Positions 1 to 5,278 of a stretch of 9,682 bases of DNA are shown in pieces. The notes below the pieces were generated by a model, which saw only the letters and a list, made by a program, of their open reading frames with translations, was not told the origin of the DNA and made no database searches. Position 1 is the first letter of the stretch. Each line of letters starts with the position of its first letter. This DNA is from Massilia sp. (lineage in GTDB: Bacteria > Pseudomonadota > Gammaproteobacteria > Burkholderiales > Burkholderiaceae_D), in assembly GCA_003484545.1 (NCBI GenBank), contig DNCF01000326.1, positions 1-9,682 on the forward strand, in the 5' to 3' direction. Both the position numbers and the translations under genes were made by a program.

Positions 1-601
1 GCTGTTCTACCAGCCGGGCTACTTCTTCGCCAACCCGCTCGAGATCTTCAAGGTCTGGAAAGGCGGCATGTCCTTCCACGGCGGCTTCCTGGGCGTGCTG
101 ATCGCCATGGCCCTGTGGGCGCGCAAATCGAAGCGCAACATCCTCGACGTCTACGACTTCATCGCCCCGATGGTCCCGCTCGGCTACGCCGCCGGCCGCC
201 TGGGCAACTTCATCAACCACGAACTGCCGGGCCGCGTCGCGGACGCCAGCCTGCCGTGGGCGATGCGCTGGCCGAATCCCGACGGCATCGGCTATCTCGA
301 CACCCTGCGCCACCCCTCGCCGCTCTACCAGATGCTGATCGACGGCATCTTGGTGTTCCTGATCCTGTGGCCCTATGCGCGCAAGGCGCGCCCGCGCCTG
401 GCGGTCGGCGCCATGTTCACCCTGCTCTACGGCTGCGCGCGCTTCTTCACCGAATGGTTCCGCGTGCCGGACTGGGAGACGACAGTGATGGGACTGCCGA
501 TCACCTCCGGCCAGGTGCTGTCGCTGCCGATGATCGTCGCGGCCCTGCTCATGCTGGCCTGGGCGTATTCGCGCGACGGCAAGCAAGCGCTACGGGCATA
601 A
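1..601 (+). CDS. lgt: Prolipoprotein diacylglyceryl transferase (Lgt), 5'-truncated by the window edge
   Basis: Lgt moves the diacylglyceryl group from phosphatidylglycerol to the lipobox cysteine of prolipoproteins. It is an inner-membrane enzyme and performs the first step of lipoprotein maturation. The frame is open from base 2, before the internal ATG at 68, and reads LFYQPGYFFANPLEIFKVW, which is normal internal Lgt sequence, so the gene began outside the window. The SFHGG motif holds the histidine matching the essential His103 of E. coli Lgt. GRLGNFINHELPGR is the Lgt signature; many homologues have NGELWG here, so the H and P are local variants. HPSPLYQM and three hydrophobic segments follow. 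About 199 residues are visible, and roughly 75-90 N-terminal residues are missing by comparison with the family's usual 260-290. The gene ends in TAA, 6 nt before a strong terminator. Identity is very sure. Confidence 0.96.
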   Translation, partial: LFYQPGYFFANPLEIFKVWKGGMSFHGGFLGVLIAMALWARKSKRNILDVYDFIAPMVPLGYAAGRLGNFINHELPGRVADASLPWAMRWPNPDGIGYLDTLRHPSPLYQMLIDGILVFLILWPYARKARPRLAVGAMFTLLYGCARFFTEWFRVPDWETTVMGLPITSGQVLSLPMIVAALLMLAWAYSRDGKQALRA

Positions 602-607
602 AACACG

Positions 608-635
608 ATCGGCGCTCTCGGGCGCCGATTTTTTT
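608..635 (+). terminator. Intrinsic terminator of lgt
   Basis: A perfect 8-bp stem, ATCGGCGC (608-615) with GCGCCGAT (622-629), has the 6-nt loop TCTCGG and is followed by an uninterrupted T run to 635. It begins six bases after the lgt stop codon. The gene on the other strand converges on it, but on that strand only a weak T-rich stretch follows the stem, so it is mainly a plus-strand terminator. Confidence 0.93.
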
Positions 636-677
636 GGGGATATGCGTGTATCGTAAGGTGGGGTCATGCCGCCCAGG

Positions 678-1481
678 TCATTGCGCCGCCTTCCAGAACA
701 TGTACGCCGCCAACGCGTACAGGATCACCGCGAACACTTTCTGCAACCGGCGCACCGGCATCCGGTGCGCGGTACGCGCGCCGACCGGCGCCATCGCCAC
801 GCTGGCCGCGACGATGATGAGCAGCGCCGGGACGTAGATGAAACCCAGCGAATAGTCGGGCAGGCCAGGTTCGCCCCAGCCATAGAAGACGTTCGCCAGC
901 GTGCCGGCAAAGGCGATCGGGAACCCGAGCGCGGCGCTGGTGGCGACCGCGTTGTGAATGCGGACGTTACACCAGGTCATGAAGGGCACCGAGACGAAGC
1001 CGCCGCCCGCCCCCACCAGTCCCGCCAGGATGCCGATCACGCCGCCGGCCGCGAACATGCCTGGCGCCTTCGGTAAATCGCGCGCGGCCGCCGGTTTTTT
1101 ATTCACCAGCATTTGCGTGGCCGAGAACGCGACGAAGGCGCCGAAAAAGAAGGACAGCATCGACGTATTCATCTGCTTGCCGATCCAGGGCCCGATGGTC
1201 GAGCCGACCAGGATGCCTGGCGCCAGCAGCTTGACGATGTCCCAGCGCACCGCGCCATGCTTGTGGTGCGCGCGTACCGAGGACAGCGAGGTGAACATGA
1301 TGGTGCCGAGCGAGGTCGCGATCGCCATGTGCACCACCAGTTCGTGAGGCACCTGGCGCGCGTCGAGGATCATGGTAATGAAGGGCACCAGGATCATGCC
1401 GCCGCCGATGCCGAGCAGGCCGGCGGCGAAACCGCCGAAGCAGCCCATGGCCAGCAGGGCCAGGATCAGCAGCGGGTCCAT
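678..1481 (-). CDS. TSUP (TauE/SafE) family anion permease
   Basis: This is an inner-membrane permease of the TSUP family, whose members move sulfite, sulfoacetate, taurine-derived sulfur compounds or other small anions; the substrate cannot be read from the sequence. The 267-residue protein shows the family's two-fold repeat. The glycine-rich motif GIGGGMILVPF near residues 25-35 returns as GAGGGFVSVPF near 158-168, each in a hydrophobic hairpin. About eight hydrophobic segments fill the protein, and the length is typical. The ATG at 1481 has GGGGAGG about six bases upstream. The neighbour upstream on the same strand, 163 bp away, is an EgtB/SenA-like enzyme of sulfur or selenium chemistry, so a linked role is possible but unproven. 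Its leader carries a hairpin at 1518-1536. Family assignment is very sure; no substrate is claimed. Confidence 0.92.
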   Translation of the reverse strand: MDPLLILALLAMGCFGGFAAGLLGIGGGMILVPFITMILDARQVPHELVVHMAIATSLGTIMFTSLSSVRAHHKHGAVRWDIVKLLAPGILVGSTIGPWIGKQMNTSMLSFFFGAFVAFSATQMLVNKKPAAARDLPKAPGMFAAGGVIGILAGLVGAGGGFVSVPFMTWCNVRIHNAVATSAALGFPIAFAGTLANVFYGWGEPGLPDYSLGFIYVPALLIIVAASVAMAPVGARTAHRMPVRRLQKVFAVILYALAAYMFWKAAQ

Positions 1482-1517
1482 GCGGCCTCCCCGTCGGTGC
1501 GGGTGGACGGGTGCGCG

Positions 1518-1536
1518 CCGATGCGCGACGCATCGG
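1518..1536 (-). other. 8-bp hairpin in the leader of the TSUP gene
   Basis: CCGATGCG (1518-1525) and CGCATCGG (1529-1536) form a perfect 8-bp stem around a three-base loop. It lies 37 bases upstream of the permease start and 109 bases after the SenA-like stop. No T run follows on the minus strand, so it does not look like a standard terminator. It could be a leader structure, a processing site or a protein site. Confidence 0.45.
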
Positions 1537-1585
1537 GGAAGGGCGAAGAGAGAACTGGCATCGACGACATCATGACCTTTCGAAC

Positions 1586-1600
1586 ATGCAAGGAATGCAT
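1586..1600. repeat. Short inverted repeat ATGCA-N5-TGCAT between the SenA-like and TSUP genes
   Basis: ATGCA (1586-1590) and TGCAT (1596-1600) are perfect inverted 5-mers five bases apart. They lie in the 163-bp gap between the SenA-like stop and the permease start, next to a weak possible -10 (TAGTAT on the minus strand). The size and spacing would fit a dimeric regulator site, but five-base arms can arise by chance. Confidence 0.25.
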
Positions 1601-1644
1601 ACTAGTCGATGACCCGCGAATTGTCGAAGCAGCCGGCGGCCGGC

Positions 1645-2862
1645 TCAGGCGGCACAGGTGCGAAAGCCGACGAAGATGTCGTCGCGGCCGGGCAGGTAAA
1701 AGTTACGGAAGTGGGGAGAGCGCAGGCGTGGCGGCGTGGCGAACGATGCGCCGCGCACGGACTGGCAGTTGCCGAACGACGGCGCCGAGTACTCGCGGTA
1801 GCGGTCCGGGACGAAACCGGCATACGGCTGGAAGCGCGATGCCGTCCATTCCCACAGGCCGCCCCAGGCAAAGCCGGGCCGGCCCGCCTGCGCCGCATAT
1901 TCCCACTCCTGTTCGAGCGGCAGGCGCCGTCCCGCCCAACGGCAGTAGGCCTCGGCCTCGTGCAGGCTGACGTGCCGCACCGGCTCCGCCGGGTCCAGCG
2001 CCAGCCGGGCGCCGAAGCGCACGGTGCTCCAGCCCGCTCCTTCCGGCTGCCAATAGCGTGGCGCCGTGCGCTGTTGCGCCGCCAGCCAGGCGCGTCCGGC
2101 CTCGCTCCAGTACCGTTCCTGCCGGTAGCCGCCGTCCTCGACGAAGGAAAGGTAGGCTGCGTTCGACACCAGCTGCGCGTCGATCGCGAACGGCGCGACC
2201 TGGCAAGGCGCCGCCTGCCGTTCGTTGTCGAACACGAAGCCGCGCGCCTGCTCCCCGCCGCGCAGGAAGCTGGCGGCAGCGAATGCGATGTCGCCGGCAG
2301 CCGGATCTCCCCCGCTGCGCGCGGGGGTATCGGCAAAGCCGGCGGGCGCTGCCGCGCCCAGGGTCTGCAAGGTGTACAGCAGGGCTTCGTCATGCATGTC
2401 CTCGTGCGCGAGGACCAGGCGCCAGGGATACAGCGCAGCGTCGTCGTCCGGCGCATCGTCCGGCACATGTGCCAGCCGCGCCAGCATCCGCTCCAGCACC
2501 TCGCGGCAATACGATTGGAGCGCGCCTGGTGCGGGCAGGCCGAGCGTCCAGCGTGTGTCGTGGGCCACCGCGTTCGAGTCGAACCACTCGTCGCCGTGCG
2601 CGAGCAGCGATGGGCCGACAGCCTCCCCCGGCGCGCTGCCGGCGGCTTCGCGCAGGACATACCATTCCGCGAACCAGGCAATATGCCCCAGTTCCCAGAG
2701 CGGCGGATTCAGGATGGCAAGGCGCGGCACCCGCGCCGCATTGTCGTAGCCGGCCGCCGCCAGCGCGTCGAACAGGGCCAGGGTACGCCGGCGCGCATTG
2801 CGCAATGCGGCGTCGAGCGCGCGCGGTCCCATCCGGCGGAACGATGCATGGTCTTCTGTCAT
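1645..2862 (-). CDS. senA: EgtB-family nonheme-iron enzyme, probable selenoneine synthase SenA
   Basis: The family uses a mononuclear iron centre and O2 to join a sulfur or selenium donor to hercynine (trimethyl-histidine). EgtB makes ergothioneine sulfoxide; SenA joins a selenosugar to make selenoneine. The 405-residue protein has an N-terminal DinB-like helical domain with three candidate iron ligands: His60 in WELGHIAWF, and His153 and His157 in HEDMHDEALLYTLQTL. A C-terminal FGE-sulfatase/SUMF1 domain (about 205-403) carries RRLPLEQEWEYAAQ, GGLWEWTASRF and RNFYLPGRDDIFVGFR. The HEDMH motif and the short link before LWEWT resemble SenA more than mycobacterial EgtB, but this is from memory. 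No senB or senC is adjacent, so EgtB or another thiol-histidine synthase remains possible. I chose the ATG at 2862. The frame stays open to 2943, but that extension does not look like family sequence. No good ribosome site precedes any candidate start. Confidence 0.72.
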   Translation of the reverse strand: MTEDHASFRRMGPRALDAALRNARRRTLALFDALAAAGYDNAARVPRLAILNPPLWELGHIAWFAEWYVLREAAGSAPGEAVGPSLLAHGDEWFDSNAVAHDTRWTLGLPAPGALQSYCREVLERMLARLAHVPDDAPDDDAALYPWRLVLAHEDMHDEALLYTLQTLGAAAPAGFADTPARSGGDPAAGDIAFAAASFLRGGEQARGFVFDNERQAAPCQVAPFAIDAQLVSNAAYLSFVEDGGYRQERYWSEAGRAWLAAQQRTAPRYWQPEGAGWSTVRFGARLALDPAEPVRHVSLHEAEAYCRWAGRRLPLEQEWEYAAQAGRPGFAWGGLWEWTASRFQPYAGFVPDRYREYSAPSFGNCQSVRGASFATPPRLRSPHFRNFYLPGRDDIFVGFRTCAA

Positions 2863-2868
2863 GCAGCC

Positions 2869-2874
2869 ATTGTA
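2869..2874 (-). promoter_or_regulatory. Possible -10 box (TACAAT) of the SenA-like gene
   Basis: TACAAT on the minus strand ends six bases before the ATG at 2862, so the first transcribed base would be at or next to the start codon. No recognisable -35 lies at the usual spacing, which keeps confidence low. The rest of the 138-bp divergent gap to 3000 shows no clear promoter for the plus-strand gene. Confidence 0.3.
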
Positions 2875-3000
2875 CGGTCCATGCCTGGCTGCTCGCGCAG
2901 ACGCATCGGACACCGAGCCCAACGCGCCGCTTGCAAAGCGCACGCCATCGGTGCACGATGTCTTCCCATACTTGAGTTACCCACCACCAGGAGGCAGGCG

Positions 3001-3315
3001 ATGATCAAGGTAAGCGTGATGTACCCGAACGGCCCGGAAGCCCGATTCGACGAAGTCTATTACCGGGATCAGCACATGCCCATGGTTAAGAGCCTGATGG
3101 GTGACTATTGCAAGTACTACACGGTCGACAAGGCGATATCGACCGGCTCGCCGGACACGAATGCACCGTACATCGCCATGGGCCACCTGTTCTGCGATTC
3201 GGTCGACGCCTTCCAGGCCGGCTTCGGTCCGCATACGAAGCAGATCATGGCCGACATTCCCAACTACACCAACCAGAAGCCGGTGATCCAGATCAGCGAA
3301 GTGCTGGTCGGATAA
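3001..3315 (+). CDS. EthD family protein
   Basis: This is a small protein of the EthD family, which has the dimeric alpha+beta barrel fold. EthD was named for a gene needed for ethyl tert-butyl ether degradation in Rhodococcus, and most homologues have no proven activity. The 104-residue protein opens with a beta strand (IKVSVMYPN), then FDEVYYRDQHMPMVKSLMG, the conserved Y-x-x-x-H-x-P feature of the fold. It ends with PVIQISEVLVG, the usual terminal strand, so it appears complete. The ATG at 3001 has a perfect AGGAGG (2989-2994) six bases upstream. It is transcribed away from the SenA-like gene and ends only 12 bp from the stop of the convergent rhodanese gene. The family call is firm; the function is unknown. 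Confidence 0.88.
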   Translation: MIKVSVMYPNGPEARFDEVYYRDQHMPMVKSLMGDYCKYYTVDKAISTGSPDTNAPYIAMGHLFCDSVDAFQAGFGPHTKQIMADIPNYTNQKPVIQISEVLVG

Positions 3316-3327
3316 ACCGGCCCGGGC

Positions 3328-3666
3328 TCAGTCGCCGCTCTCGACCGGCAAGCCGGCGCCCAGCCAGCCCGTGATGCCGGCCGACATCACGCGCACGTCC
3401 GCGTAGCCGAGCTTGCCGGCGCGGCGCGCGGCCTGCGGCGCCTTGCGGCACAGCGGATTCGAGCAATAGAACACCAGCGGCGTGCCCAAGTCCGCCGGCA
3501 GCAGCCCGGCGTCGAAATCCGGCGCCAGGTTGAGCGCGCCCGGCACGCGCGCGTGAAGCCAGGAATGGCGCGCGTTGACGTCGACCACGGTCAATCCGCC
3601 CTGCACTATGCGCCCATGCAATTCCCGCGGCGCGATCGATTTCAAGCCCATCAGCATCGCAAACAT
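3328..3666 (-). CDS. Single-domain rhodanese-like protein
   Basis: Rhodanese domains carry sulfane sulfur on a catalytic cysteine and pass it to cyanide, thiols or protein acceptors. This 112-residue, probably cytoplasmic protein is a single domain. TVVDVNARHSWLHARVPGALNL (about 26-47) matches the D-x-R/N...H-x-PGA-x-N signature. VFYCSNPLCRKAP (65-77) is the active-site loop, and GITGWLGAGLPVE is the usual C-terminal motif. If Cys68 is catalytic, the loop to Arg74 is Cys-x5-Arg rather than the usual Cys-x4-Arg, with a second cysteine (Cys73) inside it. It is the last gene of a three-gene operon, starting 9 bp after the membrane-protein stop, with GAGGAGG as ribosome site. Sulfurtransferase activity is inferred. 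A role with the SdpR/SdpI-like pair is not established. Confidence 0.88.
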   Translation of the reverse strand: MFAMLMGLKSIAPRELHGRIVQGGLTVVDVNARHSWLHARVPGALNLAPDFDAGLLPADLGTPLVFYCSNPLCRKAPQAARRAGKLGYADVRVMSAGITGWLGAGLPVESGD

Positions 3667-3675
3667 GCTGCCTCC

Positions 3676-4062
3676 TCAAGCGCGCGCCGCGCCGACGCAG
3701 CGCAGGATCGCCGCCAGCAGGGACAGCCCGAGCAGGCTGCCGCCGATCAGGTGCATCGACGCCAGGGGTGCGAACAGCGCGGCCAGCATGTAGCCGAGGC
3801 CGCCCAGCACCAGGCTCCAGCCGGCGAAACGGCGCGCGGCCTGCTCGCGTTCGGGCGCGCAGCGCAGGCGGGCCAGGCTGGTGAGCGATTTCGGGATGAC
3901 GTTGGCGTAATAGACGACGATGACGCCGAACAGCACGCCCATGAAGCGCGGCGCCAGGCCGGGGTCGAGGTAGTCGGGCGTGGCCCAGCGCAGGGCGCCG
4001 GCAATGGCAAGGATGAGTCCCGCGCCCAGCAGCGCACGGCCATACGGTAGAGCAGCGTTCAT
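3676..4062 (-). CDS. Four-helix membrane protein, SdpI-like
   Basis: This is an integral inner-membrane protein of 128 residues. Four hydrophobic segments are visible at about 9-25, 40-55, 79-99 and 101-121. A polar loop between the second and third (YYANVIPKSLTSLARLRCAPEREQAARRFAGW, given only as landmarks: NVIPK at 54-58, RRFAGW at 77-82) resembles the asparagine-x-leucine-proline-lysine loop and following helix of SdpI immunity proteins. The similarity is weak. Context supports it: the gene directly upstream encodes an SdpR-type repressor, the known partner of SdpI in Bacillus, and the two reading frames overlap by four bases (ATGA), which suggests translational coupling. AGGAGA precedes the start. 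It could equally be an unnamed small membrane family. Function in this organism is unknown. Confidence 0.62.
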   Translation of the reverse strand: MNAALPYGRALLGAGLILAIAGALRWATPDYLDPGLAPRFMGVLFGVIVVYYANVIPKSLTSLARLRCAPEREQAARRFAGWSLVLGGLGYMLAALFAPLASMHLIGGSLLGLSLLAAILRCVGAARA

Positions 4063-4376
4063 GGTTTCTCCTGTGTCGATCCAGCTTCGGGATGGCCGTC
4101 GTCCGGCCGCGTGACCTGCAATCCAAACGTCCGGGCAAACGCCAGCAGCGCCTCCTCGAGCACCGACAGCTTGAGGCGATAGGTGACGTTGCGCCCCTGC
4201 TTCTCGGCCTCGATGAGACCGGCCGACACGAGCACCGCGAAGTGCGCCGACATGGTCGGCTTGGAGACGTCGAACATCTCCGCCAGTTCGCCCGCGCCGA
4301 TGGGCCCGCGCTCCTGCAGCAGTTGCAGGACCTTGCGGCGGGTCGGGTCGGACAGGGCTTTGAAGACGGTGCTCAT
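4059..4376 (-). CDS. ArsR-family transcriptional repressor, SdpR type
   Basis: This is a small winged-helix dimeric repressor. The 105-residue protein starts MSTVFKALSDPTRRKVLQLL, very like SdpR of Bacillus subtilis (VFKA-SDPTRRKIL). The recognition helix is in VSKPTMSAHFAVLVSAGLI (about 37-55), and GRNVTYRL forms the wing. The protein has no cysteine, so cysteine-based metal, polysulfide or redox sensing of the ArsR, BigR or SqrR kind is excluded. SdpR-type proteins act mainly as autorepressors. I chose the ATG at 4376; an in-frame TTG at 4394 would add six residues but lies inside the promoter. No ribosome site precedes either start. The gene leads an operon with the SdpI-like protein and the rhodanese, and a palindrome over its promoter is the likely operator. 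Family assignment is sure; the SdpR subclass is probable. Confidence 0.9.
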   Translation of the reverse strand: MSTVFKALSDPTRRKVLQLLQERGPIGAGELAEMFDVSKPTMSAHFAVLVSAGLIEAEKQGRNVTYRLKLSVLEEALLAFARTFGLQVTRPDDGHPEAGSTQEKP

Positions 4377-4380
4377 GGTT

Positions 4381-4400
4381 AGATTATTAGCCAATCATCT
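4381..4400. promoter_or_regulatory. Candidate operator of the ArsR/SdpR-type repressor (imperfect 20-bp palindrome)
   Basis: The 20-bp AT-rich site follows the symmetric pattern AGAT-n-ATT-n-GC-n-AAT-n-ATCT, with 16 of 20 positions symmetric. It sits just upstream of the repressor ATG and covers its predicted -10 and spacer. Size, symmetry and position fit a dimeric ArsR-family autorepressor site. The surrounding DNA is much richer in G and C. Confidence 0.6.
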
Positions 4401-4411
4401 AACAATTGCAA
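4383..4411 (-). promoter_or_regulatory. Predicted sigma70 promoter of the SdpR-type operon
   Basis: On the minus strand, TTGCAA (4406-4411) is followed after 17 bases by AATAAT (4383-4388). The transcript would start about six bases later, at or near the repressor ATG (4376), which would give a leaderless message. The absence of a Shine-Dalgarno sequence agrees with this. Confidence 0.5.
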
Positions 4412-4449
4412 GCAGTTTAACGCCTGGAGCGGCGCAGGCGGCGATTGGA

Positions 4450-4478
4450 CGCGTGGACAGCGAAGCTGCCCACCCTGC
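4450..4478 (-). repeat. Degenerate solo REP hairpin
   Basis: On the plus strand, GCGTGGACAG, CGAAG and CTGCCCACCCTGC run together and match the reverse complement of the REP arms at 5892-6035, with a loop three bases longer. The stem GTGGACAG/CTGCCCAC has one mismatch, and the head is GCAG instead of GTAG. It lies in the gap between the ArsR-type promoter and the 3' end of the EVE gene, a usual place for REP sequences. It may be an old, decayed copy. Confidence 0.5.
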
Positions 4479-4494
4479 ATGACAGGCGGCGAAA

Positions 4495-4956
4495 TCAGTT
4501 GCGGATCAATTCGAGGATCTTGTTCCATTGACCGGGCGTTACCGGCGAAATGGACAGGCGGCTGCCCTTCTGCAGCAGGACCATGTCGTCGAGTTCGGGA
4601 ATGGCGCGCAGGTCGGACAGCGGCAGATAGCGGCCCTGCTCCACCGCCTTCACGTCGACGGAAATCCAGCGCGGCTGTTCGTGCGTGGCTTTCGGGTCGA
4701 AGTATTTTCCCTTGCTGTCGAATTGCGATGCGTCGGGATACGGGCCGCTCGCGACCTGTGCGATACCGGCGACGCCGGGCACCGCGCAGCTGGAATGATA
4801 AAACAGGACGCCGTCGCCGGGCTGCATCGCATCGCGCATGAAATTGCGGGCCTGGTAATTGCGCACGCCGAACCAGGCGACCGTTTGCCCGGGTGCGGCC
4901 AGGACATCGTCGAAACTCACTTCATCCGGCTCGGATTTCATCAACCAATAGCGCAT
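4495..4956 (-). CDS. EVE domain-containing protein
   Basis: This 153-residue single-domain protein belongs to the EVE family, which has the PUA/YTH-like fold and is related to human thymocyte nuclear protein 1. The family is thought to bind modified bases in DNA or RNA; the bacterial ligand is mostly unknown. Visible family motifs are MRYWLMKSEPDEVSFDDV at the N-terminus, WFGVRNYQARNFM (about 28-40), the GDGVLFYHSS pocket strand (about 47-56), GIAQVASGPYPDASQFD, and PRWISVDV. The length is normal. I chose the ATG at 4956 because the family begins with (M)xYWLMKSEP and GGAG lies upstream. The frame also has an earlier start at 4992, adding 12 residues unlike the family. It follows the 6S RNA terminator, so it needs its own promoter or read-through. 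Fold assignment is sure, function is not. Confidence 0.93.
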   Translation of the reverse strand: MRYWLMKSEPDEVSFDDVLAAPGQTVAWFGVRNYQARNFMRDAMQPGDGVLFYHSSCAVPGVAGIAQVASGPYPDASQFDSKGKYFDPKATHEQPRWISVDVKAVEQGRYLPLSDLRAIPELDDMVLLQKGSRLSISPVTPGQWNKILELIRN

Positions 4957-4981
4957 CGCTGTTTCACTCCACGAAAAGACA

Positions 4982-4997
4982 CGCTTTTCCAAAAGCG
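4982..4997. repeat. Palindrome CGCTTTT-CC-AAAAGCG upstream of the EVE gene
   Basis: Perfect 7-bp arms (4982-4988 and 4991-4997) flank two bases. It lies between the 6S RNA terminator and the EVE start, ending about 26 bases before the start codon. It may be a protein-binding site or a leader hairpin of the EVE transcript. Nothing else supports a specific role. Confidence 0.35.
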
Positions 4998-5006
4998 CGC
5001 GGACAT

Positions 5007-5040
5007 AAAAAAACGGCTGCGTGCAAATGCGCGCAACCGT
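5007..5040 (-). terminator. Intrinsic terminator downstream of 6S RNA
   Basis: On the minus strand, ACGGTTGCGCGC pairs with GCACGCAGCCGT (12 positions, one mismatch and one G-T pair) around the loop ATTT and is followed by seven T residues (5013-5007). It lies about 14 bases after the predicted 3' end of 6S RNA and before the EVE leader. On the plus strand only CTTTT follows, so the minus direction is the functional one. Confidence 0.9.
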
Positions 5041-5053
5041 CTTTTGGAATAAT

Positions 5054-5231
5054 AGCCCCGCCTGTGCCGTTTATGCCGGCATCCCAGAACCTGACGGTTC
5101 AAGGTGGTCGCAGTTAGCTCAATTTCGGGTTCGTCGGACTAGCGACGCTCACGCCCATCGAACATAATCCCGCAACCGATGCACAAAAATGGTTCAAGGA
5201 ATATATGGCAATCTCGAACACCGCAGGGTGC
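5054..5231 (-). ncRNA. ssrS: 6S RNA (ssrS)
   Basis: 6S RNA binds the sigma70 RNA polymerase holoenzyme by imitating an open promoter and lowers transcription in stationary phase. Read on the minus strand, the region has the order of landmarks expected of proteobacterial 6S RNA. It begins near GCACCCTGCGGTGTTCG, followed by TTGCCATATATTCCTTGAACC and a central part with GGTTGCGGG. Then come CGATGGGCGTGAGCG, CTAGTCCGA and AACCCGAAATTGAG. The 3' arm has CTGCGACCACCTTGAACC, GGTTCTGGGATGCCGGC and the closing-stem end near GGCGGGGC. The last arm is close to the E. coli 6S 3' arm (CUGCGACGACAC...CACCUUGAACC). The length of about 178 nt is typical. It follows zapA, its conserved neighbour. It has its own promoter 15 bp after the zapA stop and a terminator. 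The exact ends are estimates within several bases. Confidence 0.92.
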
Positions 5232-5236
5232 CTCGC

Positions 5237-5264
5237 AGTTTACTCGCTTGAACGGGCATGTCAA
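5237..5264 (-). promoter_or_regulatory. sigma70 promoter of 6S RNA
   Basis: On the minus strand a perfect -35, TTGACA (5259-5264), is followed after 16 bases by TAAACT (5237-5242). The predicted start, about seven bases on (5230-5231), agrees with the 5' end of the 6S closing stem. The promoter begins 15 bp after the zapA stop codon, so 6S RNA can be made independently of zapA. Confidence 0.85.
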
Positions 5265-5278
5265 ACGAATTTGGACTG

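Noticed and set aside
650..676. CGTAAGGTGGG near the lgt terminator resembles the REP head
   Set aside because: Only the first 11 bases fit. The following bases do not form the REP hairpin beyond four pairs, so it cannot be told from chance.
2863..2943. N-terminal extension of the SenA-like protein to an ATG at 2943
   Set aside because: The extra 27 residues are of low quality and unlike the family N-terminus. The ATG at 2862 gives MTEDHASFRRMGPRAL, a normal beginning for the domain.
1609..3315. A 568-codon plus-strand frame that ends with the EthD-like protein
   Set aside because: Its first 464 codons are antisense to the SenA-like gene and are Arg/Ala/Pro-rich noise. Only the last 104 codons, with a perfect AGGAGG, are a real gene.
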